Origin: Acinetobacter lactucae
Lineage (GTDB): Bacteria; Pseudomonadota; Gammaproteobacteria; Pseudomonadales; Moraxellaceae
Direction of reading: 5' to 3'
Assembly (NCBI RefSeq): GCF_001605885.1
Contig: NZ_LRPE01000035.1
Span: 1-64,000 of the forward strand
Length of the DNA stretch: 64,000 bases
Shown here: positions 8,428-18,013 of the stretch, piece after piece
Layout of the letters: each line of letters begins with the position of its first letter
Position numbering within the stretch: the first letter of the stretch is position 1
Notes under the pieces: generated by a model
The model's input: the letters and a program-made list of their open reading frames with translations, nothing else
Databases searched by the model: none
What the model was told of the DNA's origin: nothing
Program-made: the position numbers and the translations under genes

Positions 8428-9120
8428 TTATTGCTCCAATAACTTTAAAATTTCCGCCGCTGCTGCCTGCTCGGCAAAACGACGACTTGAACCCTCACCA
8501 TAAATCTTCGGTAAACCATCTACCACACATTCCACTTTAAAGTGCTGATGAGGTGCATCACCCTGAATATCTACAACCTCGTAAACAGGGAGAGGTTTTT
8601 TACGTGCTTGTAGATACTCTTGTAAACGTGATTTCGGATCTTTGAGTTGATCCGTAGGTTCTATATGGTCTAAATAGGGTATGTACCATTTTAGCACAAT
8701 ATCTTTAAGTAAGTTGAGATCACCACTATCAAGATAAATTGCACCAATAATCGCTTCTACCGTATCTGCTAATATTGACTCACGATGATGACCACCAGAT
8801 TTCAACTCACCTGTGCTTAATATTAAACACCGACTAAGTTGCAAATCGGTTGCAATCTTACCTAACGCTTCCTGACGAACTAAAGTCGCACGCATACGTG
8901 TGAGACGACCTTCATTTTCATTTGGATAGGCATGATATAGATAATTAGCGATTATCATGCCTAATAATGAATCGCCCAGAAACTCTAAGCGCTCGTAATT
9001 GTATTTGTGACTCACCGAACGATGAGTCAAAGCTAACTGTAACAATTCAAGCTGCTTAAATTGATATCCGATTCGACTCAGTAAGCGAGGATCACTTAGT
9101 TTGAACTGATGTTTTATCAA
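8428..9120 (-). CDS. rnc: Ribonuclease III
   Basis: Double-strand-specific endonuclease for rRNA and mRNA processing. The RNase III signature [11 protein letters not shown] is at about residues 43-53, the second catalytic segment is [13 protein letters not shown], and a double-stranded RNA-binding domain covers the last 75 residues. There is no ATG at the start. TTG at 9120 gives 230 residues and follows an AGAAGAG sequence closely; TTG at 9132 would add four residues. Either start lies inside the 3' end of the DUF4845 gene, suggesting translational coupling. Confidence 0.93.
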   Translation of the reverse strand: MIKHQFKLSDPRLLSRIGYQFKQLELLQLALTHRSVSHKYNYERLEFLGDSLLGMIIANYLYHAYPNENEGRLTRMRATLVRQEALGKIATDLQLSRCLILSTGELKSGGHHRESILADTVEAIIGAIYLDSGDLNLLKDIVLKWYIPYLDHIEPTDQLKDPKSRLQEYLQARKKPLPVYEVVDIQGDAPHQHFKVECVVDGLPKIYGEGSSRRFAEQAAAAEILKLLEQ

Positions 9121-9466
9121 AACTCTTCTCAAATGTTAAAACTAAATCAATATTAAATAAGAAAGGTTTTCTTACTTCATATTTCTTTTTGACCGTTAGA
9201 CCTGACTGATTAAACACTTGAGCGATCTCTTTAAAGTGAAGATCACGAATATTGTTCATTTCGAGTCGCTGATCCATTTGTGTTACAAACTTTTGTGGTG
9301 TGATCTCAGAAGAGCTTTCTTGTAAAAGCTCTTCTATCTGATTATTAATCAGCCGATCATCCCAATATGCTGGCCAGACTGCAAGTACAGCTTTTACTGC
9401 AACTGCAAATATAACCACCCCAAATAAAATTGCTAAATACGAAGTACCCTGTTGTGCCTTACGCAT
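9092..9466 (-). CDS. DUF4845 membrane protein
   Basis: A 124-residue protein with one N-terminal transmembrane helix (about residues 10-30) and a periplasmic remainder. In Pseudomonas a DUF4845 protein occupies the same place between lepB and rnc, so family and position agree. Its function is unknown. The 3' end overlaps rnc by about 29 bases, which supports co-translation. AGGAAAAAAAG precedes the ATG. Confidence 0.85.
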   Translation of the reverse strand: MRKAQQGTSYLAILFGVVIFAVAVKAVLAVWPAYWDDRLINNQIEELLQESSSEITPQKFVTQMDQRLEMNNIRDLHFKEIAQVFNQSGLTVKKKYEVRKPFLFNIDLVLTFEKSFDKTSVQTK

Positions 9467-9490
9467 TTCTTTTTTTCCTAATGGTTGTTT

Positions 9491-10318
9491 TTAATCTATT
9501 TTTCCATTTCGGCTAAAGTTAGGAAGATGTAAGCCCGGTTCTTTATGCATCCACACATAGAATGCTCGTCCTGTTAAGTTTTCTTCAGGCACAAAACCCC
9601 AGAAACGACTGTCTGCACTTTGATCGCGGTTATCCCCCATTGCAAAGTAATGTCCTTTTGGTACAGTCACTTCCCAATATAAACCGTCTTGGTTTGTATA
9701 TTTACCATTTTCAACATAGTTGATAAACGGTGCTTGGCGCGCCACATTTACGCCTTCAAGCTCGCGCATCGTAAAGGTATGCTCACCAATCGTCTCTTTA
9801 TGATAAATAGACGTTGGCGTATCCATCACATCTTTTTCACGACTGAACTGTGTTAATACTTTCGGTACTTTTTGCCCATTAATAATCAATTGCCCATGGT
9901 CATAAACAATATGATCACCAGGTAAACCGATTACACGTTTAATATAACTAATAGTCGGTTGAGGTGGATAACGGAATACAATTACATCACCACGCTTTGG
10001 TTCACCAACATCAATAATTTTCTTATTAACGATAGGTAAACGTACACCATAATCAAATTTATTCACCAGAATAAAATCACCAGTTTCTAAAGTTGGCACC
10101 ATAGAGTCCGATGGAATATTAAATGGTTCATAAAGAAATGAACGGAGCACAAGTACTACAGCTAAAACTGGCCAAAAGTCATAGGCCCATGTAATGACAA
10201 AATTTTCGTTCCCGCGCCCTTTATTTGCACGCTGTTTTAATACAAGTTTATCTAACAACCACACTGCAAATAGAATCAGCGTAACTGGAACAAGAATTAA
10301 ATTAAAATCAAAATCCAC
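9491..10318 (-). CDS. lepB: Signal peptidase I
   Basis: Inner-membrane serine protease that removes signal peptides from exported preproteins. Two hydrophobic segments (about residues 5-22 and 45-62) are followed by the periplasmic catalytic domain with nucleophile S72 (PSDSMVPTL), general base K127 (YIKRVIGLPGD), and the conserved box GDNRDQSADSR near the C-terminus. The length of 275 is normal. It lies downstream of lepA, 75 bases away, with two RNA hairpins in the gap (10331-10383). Confidence 0.96.
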   Translation of the reverse strand: MDFDFNLILVPVTLILFAVWLLDKLVLKQRANKGRGNENFVITWAYDFWPVLAVVLVLRSFLYEPFNIPSDSMVPTLETGDFILVNKFDYGVRLPIVNKKIIDVGEPKRGDVIVFRYPPQPTISYIKRVIGLPGDHIVYDHGQLIINGQKVPKVLTQFSREKDVMDTPTSIYHKETIGEHTFTMRELEGVNVARQAPFINYVENGKYTNQDGLYWEVTVPKGHYFAMGDNRDQSADSRFWGFVPEENLTGRAFYVWMHKEPGLHLPNFSRNGKID

Positions 10319-10330
10319 ATGACCTCACTC

Positions 10331-10383
10331 GCAGCCTCGCTGCTTGTATTACAGTGGGGAAAAGAAATAACTCCTTTCCCCCA
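10331..10383 (-). other. Two hairpins in the lepA-lepB intergenic region
   Basis: GCAGC/GCTGC (10331-10343) and a GTGGGG/CCCCAC stem with one bulge (10354-10383) lie between lepA and lepB. Neither is followed by a T-run on the minus strand, so they look like processing or attenuation structures rather than terminators. Confidence 0.45.
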
Positions 10384-10393
10384 CCCTCATTTC

Positions 10394-12211
10394 TTATCTT
10401 TCTACTTTCAATACAGCCAAGAACGCTTCTTGTGGAATTTCAACACTTCCCACTTGTTTCATACGTTTCTTACCTTCTTTTTGTTTAGAAAGTAGTTTTT
10501 TCTTACGCGAAACGTCACCACCATAACATTTTGCCAATACGTTTTTACGCATCGCTTTTACGGTAGAACGGGCAATAATTTGCGCACCAATTGCAGCCTG
10601 AATGGCAACATCGAACATTTGGCGAGGAATTAAGTCTTTCATTTTCTCAACCAATGCAATACCACGATGGCGTGCATCATTTCGGTGGCAAATCATAGCC
10701 AAGGCATCAACCTTTTCGCTATTAATTAACACATCAACCTTAACTAAAGCTGAACTTTCAAAACGTACAAAGTTATAGTCTAACGATGCAAAACCACGAG
10801 AGCATGACTTTAATCTGTCAAAGAAGTCCATAACGACTTCAGCCATCGGGATTTCAAAAGTAATAGAAACTTGGTTACCCAAGAATTTCATATCTTTTTG
10901 TACACCACGACGTTCGATACATAGCGTCATTACGTTCCCTAAATATTCTTGAGGAACAAGGATATGACATTCAGCAATTGGTTCACGCAAATCTTCTACA
11001 GTCGATCCATCCGGCATTTTTGATGGGCTATCGATGTAAATCGTTTCGCCTTTCTTGGTTAATGCTTCATAAATTACGGTAGGCGCAGAACTAATGAGAT
11101 CAAGATCGTACTCACGCTCTAAACGCTCTTGTACAATTTCCATGTGCAGCATACCTAAGAAGCCACAGCGGAAACCAAAGCCTAAAGCATCTGAACTTTC
11201 TGGCTCAAAGAATAAAGCCGAGTCATTGATCTGTAATTTTTGTAATGCTTCACGGAATGGTTCAAAGTCACTCGCATCAATCGGGAAAAGACCAGCATAT
11301 ACTTGCGGTTTAACCTTTTTGAAACCCGGTAAAGTTGCAACATCTGGTGTAGTAGCAAGTGTAATGGTGTCACCTACTGGCGCACCAAAAATATCTTTAA
11401 TACCCGCAATAACAAAACCTACTTCACCAGCTTCAAGAATATCTGTTTCAGTATGCTTAGGGTTAAATACACCAACAGAAGTGACCGGATGAGTTTGTCC
11501 TGTCGATTTAACCAACATTTTGTCGCCCTTGCGGATACGACCTTGTTTAATACGAACAAGAGAAACTACGCCTAAGTAGTTATCAAACCATGAGTCGATA
11601 ATTAATGCTTGTAAAGGTGCTTCACGATCACCTTCTGGTGCCGGAATAACATCGACCAAACGCTCGAGTACACCTTCAACACCTAAGCCAGTCTTTGCTG
11701 AACAAGTTGGTGCATCTGTCGCTTCAATCCCGATAATTTCTTCAATTTCATGAATTACACGCTCAGGTTCAGCCTGTGGTAAATCAATTTTATTTAGAAT
11801 AGGAAGAACTTCGAGACCTTGCTCAATTGCTGTATAACAGTTTGCAACTGATTGTGCTTCAACGCCTTGTGCAGCATCTACAACCAATAGTGCACCTTCA
11901 CATGCAGCTAATGAACGAGAAACTTCATATGAGAAGTCAACGTGCCCAGGCGTATCAATAAAGTTCAGTTGATATTCCTGACCATTTGGATGAGTGTAAT
12001 ACAGCGTGACGGAAGCGGCTTTAATGGTAATCCCACGTTCACGCTCAAGCTCCATTGAGTCTAAGACTTGGGCTTGCATTTCACGATCTTGTAGACCGCC
12101 ACACATCTGAATAAAACGGTCAGCCAATGTAGACTTACCATGGTCAATGTGGGCAATAATCGAGAAATTTCGTATATTTTTGATATCGACGGATTTTTTA
12201 GCTTGCGCCAT
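10394..12211 (-). CDS. lepA: Elongation factor 4 (LepA)
   Basis: Ribosome-associated translational GTPase of 605 residues. The G1 motif AHIDHGKST is near residues 20-28, G3 is DTPGHVDFS and G4 is NKIDLP, followed by EF-G-like domains II, III and V and the LepA-specific C-terminal domain ([11 protein letters not shown]). The length is typical. It is the first gene of the conserved lepA-lepB-DUF4845-rnc-era block. The space to the next upstream gene (12212-12394) is enough for its own promoter. Confidence 0.97.
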   Translation of the reverse strand: MAQAKKSVDIKNIRNFSIIAHIDHGKSTLADRFIQMCGGLQDREMQAQVLDSMELERERGITIKAASVTLYYTHPNGQEYQLNFIDTPGHVDFSYEVSRSLAACEGALLVVDAAQGVEAQSVANCYTAIEQGLEVLPILNKIDLPQAEPERVIHEIEEIIGIEATDAPTCSAKTGLGVEGVLERLVDVIPAPEGDREAPLQALIIDSWFDNYLGVVSLVRIKQGRIRKGDKMLVKSTGQTHPVTSVGVFNPKHTETDILEAGEVGFVIAGIKDIFGAPVGDTITLATTPDVATLPGFKKVKPQVYAGLFPIDASDFEPFREALQKLQINDSALFFEPESSDALGFGFRCGFLGMLHMEIVQERLEREYDLDLISSAPTVIYEALTKKGETIYIDSPSKMPDGSTVEDLREPIAECHILVPQEYLGNVMTLCIERRGVQKDMKFLGNQVSITFEIPMAEVVMDFFDRLKSCSRGFASLDYNFVRFESSALVKVDVLINSEKVDALAMICHRNDARHRGIALVEKMKDLIPRQMFDVAIQAAIGAQIIARSTVKAMRKNVLAKCYGGDVSRKKKLLSKQKEGKKRMKQVGSVEIPQEAFLAVLKVER

Positions 12212-12394
12212 GGGTTACCTTGAGAAAATATAGAGTGCTATGTAGCTTGTTTTAATACACAGCCAAAGCGGTTAAATAAATTGCGTGAGATTATAACAGA
12301 TTGCCGATATGAAAAAGATATAAATTCTTTCTTTTAAAAAAGCTTTTTAAACTTCTCACCATAACGAACTATTTCTCGTTGAAAAGCCTCTAAA

Positions 12395-12943
12395 TCAGAA
12401 CAGTTTTAACTCGAACTTACGTAAGCTTGCCGATAAATTATTGCCAGTCTCATTAGCTGTCTCGCCAATCAATTCAAATCCAAGTTTCTGCACGACTTGT
12501 TGAGATCTAATGTTCTGCTCAAATATTTCAGCCCAAACATATTTTATTTGTTTTTGGAATAATCTTTCTTGTTTCAAATACTGGATGAGCCCTACAAGAG
12601 CCTCTTGCATATATCCCTCACCCCATGCATTAGGATGAAGTTCATAACCAATCACAACTGCAAAATCATCATCACTCTGTTTGACAGTATTCACTCCACA
12701 TGTTCCCAACATAGTTCCATCTTTTTTAAGACGAATAGCATGCCTAAAACCTAACTGTTGATTCCATTTTTTATGCATTTTTTCAATTAAAGCCTCAGCT
12801 TCTTCCAATGAAGTAAAGGCTTTTAAATCATAAAATTCGAGTACGCTTGAATTTGAAAATAACTCAAAGACAAAATTTTTATCGGCTTCTGTAAGGTCAC
12901 TTAAGATTAATCGATCGGTTTCTATAGAAAATAAATTCTTCAA
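12395..12943 (-). CDS. GNAT-family N-acetyltransferase, RimJ/RimL-like
   Basis: A 182-residue single GNAT domain. It opens with ETDRLILSDLTEADKNFVFEL, typical of RimJ/RimL-type enzymes, and has the acetyl-CoA-binding region GYELHPNAWGEGYMQEAL, with the Q/RxxGxG/A loop represented by WGEGYM. The C-terminal segment NIRSQQVVQKLGFELIG is also characteristic. The substrate could be a protein N-terminus or a small amine. It sits between lepA and a thioesterase gene, where Pseudomonas has mucD directly next to lepA, so it looks inserted. Confidence 0.85.
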   Translation of the reverse strand: MKNLFSIETDRLILSDLTEADKNFVFELFSNSSVLEFYDLKAFTSLEEAEALIEKMHKKWNQQLGFRHAIRLKKDGTMLGTCGVNTVKQSDDDFAVVIGYELHPNAWGEGYMQEALVGLIQYLKQERLFQKQIKYVWAEIFEQNIRSQQVVQKLGFELIGETANETGNNLSASLRKFELKLF

Positions 12944-12964
12944 ATTCCGGCCTCTCTTTTTTAC

Positions 12965-13417
12965 TTACTTATCATACGAAAAGGTAAAATCATAAGGGTT
13001 TATGCTTGAGTCAAGTGGCTTGTATGCATGGGTAAAAGTTGGCGACATTCGTTTTGGACGCCCTGTAGCAATTTCAATACATGCCCATTTGGTATTTCCA
13101 ACAAATAATACGGCCTGATCTAATGGACGGAAAAACACATACTGACGGAAAGAATAAAGCGCATTAATATCATCTAACCATGTACGTAACACAATTTGTT
13201 CGCCTTCAAACGCAGCTTTACGATATTGCACATGGTGCTCAACCGCGACCATTGCATGTTTTAACTCAAGATACTTAGTTACGCCTACTCCCAAAGTTTC
13301 AACATGAGCAGCAGCTACATCCTGCATCCATTGAACATACATCACATTATTTACATGTCCCAACGCATCAATATGATGTGGCTGCACCTGAATATGTAAA
13401 TCAAAAATACTACTCAC
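12965..13417 (-). CDS. 4HBT-type acyl-CoA thioesterase
   Basis: A 150-residue single hotdog domain with the YbgC/FcbC-type active-site segment HHIDALGHVNNVMYVQWM; the aspartate near residue 17 is the usual catalytic residue. It is predicted to hydrolyse short- or medium-chain acyl-CoA. It lies 21 bases upstream of the GNAT gene on the same strand, suggesting co-transcription. The substrate is unknown. It is clearly different from YbgC at 44837. Confidence 0.85.
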   Translation of the reverse strand: MSSIFDLHIQVQPHHIDALGHVNNVMYVQWMQDVAAAHVETLGVGVTKYLELKHAMVAVEHHVQYRKAAFEGEQIVLRTWLDDINALYSFRQYVFFRPLDQAVLFVGNTKWACIEIATGRPKRMSPTFTHAYKPLDSSINPYDFTFSYDK

Positions 13418-13498
13418 AAATGAACACTCTTATTTATTAACTTTAAAACTGAAATTAAGTGTAGGTAGATATCACTAAACGCTCAAGTTAAATAACAA

Positions 13499-13522
13499 AA
13501 ACCACCCATTTTAGGGTGGTTT
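13499..13522 (-). terminator. Terminator downstream of mucD/degP
   Basis: AAACCACCC (13499-13507) pairs with GGGTGGTTT (13514-13522). On the minus strand the stem is followed by a T-run, as expected after the protease stop codon at 13540. Confidence 0.8.
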
Positions 13523-13539
13523 ATTAATTTGGTTGAGGG

Positions 13540-14916
13540 TTATTGAATACGTAAACCAAGCATCGCTCGCTGTCCCTGACGAATAATAGCAACGCGTGCT
13601 ACGGTATTTTTCGGCAAGTTAGAAACAACTTTTGCAAAATCCTGACTATTTAAAATTTGGCTATTATTGACTTGAGTAATTACATCGCCCGGAATGATAT
13701 TTGACAAAGATGCCAAACCACCACGGCGAACATCTTGTACAAAAATACCACCTTTCACGTTCAACGCATTTTTTTCCGGTTCAACTAGATCACGAATACT
13801 CATGCCTAAAACTGGCCCTTTAGATGCAGCACCTTGTGCACCAGTAGCTGGTGTTTCATCTGGAGCAGTCGTTAAGGTTGCTGAAATATTACGTGTTTTA
13901 TCATCACGTAACACTTCAAACTGAACGGTTTGATTTGGCTGTACTTTATTTAATGCATACAGTAAATCACTCGTACGAAGTACAGGCGCACCGTTTAGTT
14001 TTAAAATCACATCTCCAGCTCTTAACCCTGCTTTTTGTGCAGGTGAGTTCGGAGAAATTTGAGTAATTAAAGCACCTTCAGGTTTTGGTAATTTGTAGGC
14101 ATCGGCAAGGTTTCGATCAATATCTTGCATCATCACCCCAAGATAAGAGCGTGTGACTTTACCTTTTGTTTTGAGCTGGTCGGCAACATCCATTGCTACA
14201 TCAATCGGAATAGAGAAAGACAGGCCCATATAGCCGCCAGTACCACTAAATATTCGAGAATTTACGCCGACCACTTCACCATTTTGATTAAATAATGGAC
14301 CACCAGAGTTACCTGGGTTTAAAGCTACATCAGTTTGAATAAACGGCACCGAAGTTTCACCGCTCATGTTCCGTGATTTTGCACTAACAATACCTGCCGA
14401 AGCTGAGTAGTCAAAGCCAAACGGCGAACCAATAGCTAAAACAGGTTCTCCGACACGTAAACGATCAACATTTCCTACTCGTAAAGCTGGATAGTTAGTT
14501 CCGTTTACTTTTAACAAAGCAACGTCTGTACGCTCATCACTACCCACTACGGTTGCATCAATTTCACGGCGGTCATTTAGAGTGATGCTGATACGAGAGG
14601 CATTTTCAATCACATGGTGGTTTGTGAGTAAGTAACCATCTTTACTAATGAAGAATGCACTTCCGTAAGCTGTCTTTTCTTGTGGACCTTGTTGCTGTGG
14701 AATGATCACCTGATTGCCAAAGAAACGTTTTAAAATTTCAGGAACTTGCTGTTGCAACAGTTCATCCTGAGTCATTTTTTTTACGACATTTACACTCACG
14801 ACTGCTGGACTAACTTGTTCAACAAGATTTGAAAAATCAACAGCAGCATTTGCTTGAACAGCAGCAACTGTAAATACCGCTGCATACATTCCTTGTTGTA
14901 AATAGCGAGATTTCAT
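13540..14916 (-). CDS. mucD: Periplasmic serine protease of the DegP/DegQ/MucD family
   Basis: Envelope quality-control protease/chaperone. From the ATG at 14916 (preceded by GGTGAG) the product has 458 residues; the open frame extends 18 residues further upstream without support. It has a signal peptide (residues 1-24, ending ANA), a trypsin-like domain with H101 (TNHHV), D131 (DERTDVALL) and S204 (PGNSGGPLF), then two PDZ domains (about 260-350 and 365-455). Position next to nadB and near lepA matches Pseudomonas mucD, hence the symbol; many annotations say degP or degQ. Confidence 0.93.
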   Translation of the reverse strand: MKSRYLQQGMYAAVFTVAAVQANAAVDFSNLVEQVSPAVVSVNVVKKMTQDELLQQQVPEILKRFFGNQVIIPQQQGPQEKTAYGSAFFISKDGYLLTNHHVIENASRISITLNDRREIDATVVGSDERTDVALLKVNGTNYPALRVGNVDRLRVGEPVLAIGSPFGFDYSASAGIVSAKSRNMSGETSVPFIQTDVALNPGNSGGPLFNQNGEVVGVNSRIFSGTGGYMGLSFSIPIDVAMDVADQLKTKGKVTRSYLGVMMQDIDRNLADAYKLPKPEGALITQISPNSPAQKAGLRAGDVILKLNGAPVLRTSDLLYALNKVQPNQTVQFEVLRDDKTRNISATLTTAPDETPATGAQGAASKGPVLGMSIRDLVEPEKNALNVKGGIFVQDVRRGGLASLSNIIPGDVITQVNNSQILNSQDFAKVVSNLPKNTVARVAIIRQGQRAMLGLRIQ

Positions 14917-15140
14917 TCGGTGCTCACCCACAATTGGTCTACGAGAATAAGGATAAAACTGTTGTATCACAACGCTTTGAGGTTGTGCGTAACAATATGT
15001 TTATTTGTAATACGTCATCACAAGGATTATTTTACGCATTGCAACTTTTTAAGCCAATTGCAATTTTTCTCTGAGTTAGAGCGCTTAAGCTCTTGCCTTT
15101 TTAGGTAAAAAGGGGTGTCATTAGCGGACGTTTTAAATTG

Positions 15141-16790
15141 ATGCGAATGGACATGCCTAATTTACAGACAATTCACCACTTTGACGTGATTATTGTGGGC
15201 AGCGGCGGCGCTGGTTTAAGTCTGGCTTTATCGTTACCAAATCATTTTAATATTGCAGTTTTAGCCAAAGCTGCTCTAACCGAAGCAAGTACCTTTTATG
15301 CTCAAGGTGGCGTTGCTGCTGTTCTTGATGAGACTGACTCTATTCAACAGCACATTAATGACACTATGATTGCAGGCGCTCATTTATGTGAAATGGACGC
15401 GGTACAACATACCGTAGAAGGCGGCCGCCCTTCTGTTGATTTTCTTTTAAAACAAGGTGTGCAATTTACCCTCGATGAGGATGAGCAACTTCACTTAACT
15501 CGCGAAGGTGGCCACTCACAGCGCCGCATTATCCATTCTGCTGATGCAACAGGCAAAGCCATTTCAACTACTTTGGTTGAGCGTGCCAAAGAACGTAAAA
15601 ATATTACTATTTTTGAAAACTATATTGCGATTGATTTAATCACTTCGCATAAATTAGGTCATATTGACCAAGCGAATCGTGCTATTGGTTTGTATGCATT
15701 AGATGAAAATACTGAAAAGGTTCATACCTTCCTTGCACCATTCACCGCGCTAGCTTGCGGCGGTGCGATGAAAGCTTACCTATATACATCTAATCCAGAT
15801 ATTGCTACAGGTGATGGTATTGCAATGGCTTTCCGTGCAGGTTGCCGTGTAGCCAATATGGAATTTAATCAATTTCATCCAACGTGTCTCTATCACCCTC
15901 AAGCACGCTCGTTCTTAATTACCGAAGCTATGCGTGGTGAAGGTGCTTATTTGCGTCTACCTGATGGCGAACGTTTTATGTTGCGTTTTGATGATCGTGC
16001 AGAACTGGCTCCTCGCGATATTGTGGCACGTACAATTGACCACGAAATCAAACGTCTCGGTATTCGTCATGTCTGGTTAGACATTACCCATAAATCACCA
16101 GAATTTATTAAAGAACACTTCCCTACACTCTATGCAAGATTACTTGAGTTAGGTATCGACATTACCAAAGACATGATTCCTGTGGTTCCGGCAGCTCACT
16201 ATACATGTGGTGGTGTTGTAGTTGACTCAAATAGCCAGACGGATATTGAAGGTCTATATGCCATTGGTGAAACGTCATATACGGGCTTACATGGTGCAAA
16301 CCGTATGGCAAGTAACTCATTACTTGAGTGCTTTGTTTACGGTATGAGTGCAGCAAAAGATATCGAAAATAAATTTGATGAAAACTTCAAATTACCTGAA
16401 GTACCAACTTGGGATGACTCACAAGTAACCAACCCAGATGAAGATGTTGTGATTTTACAAAACTGGGATGAGTTACGTTCGACCATGTGGAACTACGTTG
16501 GTATTGTAAGGACTACGAAACGTTTAGAACGTGCTTTACACCGTATTGAAATGTTAAAGCGCGAAATTACTGAATATTATCAAGATTACCGTGTCAGTAA
16601 AAACCTGATCGAGCTGCGTAACCTTGTTTTAGTATCTGAAATGATTGTGCGCTGTGCTATGCAACGTAAAGAATCACGTGGTCTACATTACACTCTCGAT
16701 TATCCGGAAACTTCGAGTGAGATTCGTAAAACGGTTTTAACTCCTCCAAATTTTGCGGTAGAACAGCCCTTAGTTAATACTGATATTTAA
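15141..16790 (+). CDS. nadB: L-aspartate oxidase
   Basis: FAD enzyme oxidising L-aspartate to iminoaspartate, the first step of de novo NAD synthesis. The FAD-binding motif VGSGGAGLS is at about residues 19-27, the substrate region is [11 protein letters not shown], and the HTCGGV-like segment reads [10 protein letters not shown]. The start is uncertain among ATG codons at 15141, 15147 and 15153; an open TTG at 15138 has no support. The length of about 549 fits. It diverges from mucD over a gap of about 220 bases that holds both promoters. Confidence 0.95.
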   Translation: MRMDMPNLQTIHHFDVIIVGSGGAGLSLALSLPNHFNIAVLAKAALTEASTFYAQGGVAAVLDETDSIQQHINDTMIAGAHLCEMDAVQHTVEGGRPSVDFLLKQGVQFTLDEDEQLHLTREGGHSQRRIIHSADATGKAISTTLVERAKERKNITIFENYIAIDLITSHKLGHIDQANRAIGLYALDENTEKVHTFLAPFTALACGGAMKAYLYTSNPDIATGDGIAMAFRAGCRVANMEFNQFHPTCLYHPQARSFLITEAMRGEGAYLRLPDGERFMLRFDDRAELAPRDIVARTIDHEIKRLGIRHVWLDITHKSPEFIKEHFPTLYARLLELGIDITKDMIPVVPAAHYTCGGVVVDSNSQTDIEGLYAIGETSYTGLHGANRMASNSLLECFVYGMSAAKDIENKFDENFKLPEVPTWDDSQVTNPDEDVVILQNWDELRSTMWNYVGIVRTTKRLERALHRIEMLKREITEYYQDYRVSKNLIELRNLVLVSEMIVRCAMQRKESRGLHYTLDYPETSSEIRKTVLTPPNFAVEQPLVNTDI

Positions 16791-16809
16791 GCTATTCTTC
16801 TACTCTACA

Positions 16810-16837
16810 AAAAAGCACAGCTCTGGCTGTGCTTTTT
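16810..16837. terminator. Terminator between nadB and the convergent thioesterase gene
   Basis: A perfect 12-bp stem, AAAAAGCACAGC and GCTGTGCTTTTT, with loop TCTG. The symmetric A/T flanks allow use on both strands. Confidence 0.9.
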
Positions 16838-16851
16838 ATTTGGTTTGATAT

Positions 16852-17268
16852 TTATGGTCTAGGTGGGATTGAATAAGTCGCGGTCACATGCGCAACGGGT
16901 TCATCCAAACCGACTGAATAAATCCAGACTTCCCCAACAACCAAGCTCTTTCCGACCTTCATGAGTTTACATTCACTACGTAAGTCTTGATCACCCGCGG
17001 GTTTTCTTAAAAAATTAATATTAAAGTTGGTCGTCACAGCTAAACCAACAATACCGATCTCACCTAATATCGCAATATATAAAGCAAAATCAGCTAATGT
17101 CATCATGGTTGGGCCAGATATGGTGCCACCGGGACGTTGATGTCTTTGATCAACGTGATAATAAACTACTGCTGCTTTGGGTGTGACTGATTCAATCGTG
17201 CAATGTTCAAGACTGGGTGGAAATTCCTTTTCAAGAAATGCCACGATTTCTTCTTTTGAACTTTTCAT
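16852..17268 (-). CDS. PaaI-family hotdog thioesterase
   Basis: A 138-residue hotdog protein with the motif RPGGTISGPTMMTLADFALY, which corresponds to the PaaI active-site helix although the usual HGG is replaced by ISGP. The AAGG ribosome site almost touches the ATG, so a slightly different start cannot be excluded. The substrate is unknown. It converges with nadB and stands alone. A related protein lies at 2746-3183. Confidence 0.8.
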   Translation of the reverse strand: MKSSKEEIVAFLEKEFPPSLEHCTIESVTPKAAVVYYHVDQRHQRPGGTISGPTMMTLADFALYIAILGEIGIVGLAVTTNFNINFLRKPAGDQDLRSECKLMKVGKSLVVGEVWIYSVGLDEPVAHVTATYSIPPRP

Positions 17269-17367
17269 CCTTGTTATTCTTCAATCTATAAATCATATGT
17301 AAGATAGCATAAGAAAATAACAGATCTTTTCTATGACGTTTTAAATCAGAATTAACGTCATTTTTAA

Positions 17368-17391
17368 CCACTCCCATTTTTATAAGAGTGG
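17368..17391 (-). terminator. Weak terminator after tmk
   Basis: A 6-bp stem CCACTC/GAGTGG with a 12-base loop is followed by TTAAAAA on the minus strand. It is in the right place after the tmk stop but thermodynamically modest. Confidence 0.5.
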
Positions 17392-17404
17392 CTCATTCAA
17401 TTGC

Positions 17405-18004
17405 TTATCCTAAATATTGCAATGCCTGTTCGAACACCTGATCAGGACTTTGAGTTGCATCTATTCGCTTAATACGTTCTGGTTCAGCTTTCCATAAGGT
17501 TTCATAACCTTCACGAACCTTAGTAAAGAAGCTTAACTTTTCTTGCTCAAAACGGTCTAAAGCTCCGCGTTCGCGTGCACGGTTCATACCAAGTTCAATC
17601 GGGGCATCTAACCAGAAAGTCACCTCAGGCATGCGTGAAACAAAATTCTGATTTAAAAGCTGCAATTTATCTTGGCTTAAACCGCGACCAGAACATTGAT
17701 AAGCAAAACTTGCATCAGTAAAACGGTCACTTAATACAATTTTATTAGATTCTAGAGCTGGCAAAATAACCTGTTGTAAATGTTGAGCACGTGCCGCATA
17801 AATGAGTAGTAACTCAGTATCATGACTCATATTTTCATCATGATTCACTGCTAAAAGCATTGAACGAATTTGTTCAGCTAGCGGCGTCCCACCCGGCTCT
17901 CGAGTTAAAACAACTTGTTTGCCTTGCTCTTCAAAATGCTGATGAATTTTTCGAATGAGTGTAGTTTTACCTACCCCTTCCGTGCCTTCAAAGCTAATAA
18001 ACAT
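17405..18004 (-). CDS. tmk: Thymidylate kinase
   Basis: Phosphorylates dTMP to dTDP, an essential step in dTTP supply. The P-loop GTEGVGKTT is at residues 7-15, the DR(F/Y) motif is in LSDRFTDASFAYQ, and the lid region contains the RARERGALDRFE segment. The length of 199 is typical. It follows mltG by 9 bases in the conserved pabC-mltG-tmk order. Confidence 0.96.
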   Translation of the reverse strand: MFISFEGTEGVGKTTLIRKIHQHFEEQGKQVVLTREPGGTPLAEQIRSMLLAVNHDENMSHDTELLLIYAARAQHLQQVILPALESNKIVLSDRFTDASFAYQCSGRGLSQDKLQLLNQNFVSRMPEVTFWLDAPIELGMNRARERGALDRFEQEKLSFFTKVREGYETLWKAEPERIKRIDATQSPDQVFEQALQYLG

Positions 18005-18013
18005 CTCTTTTCC

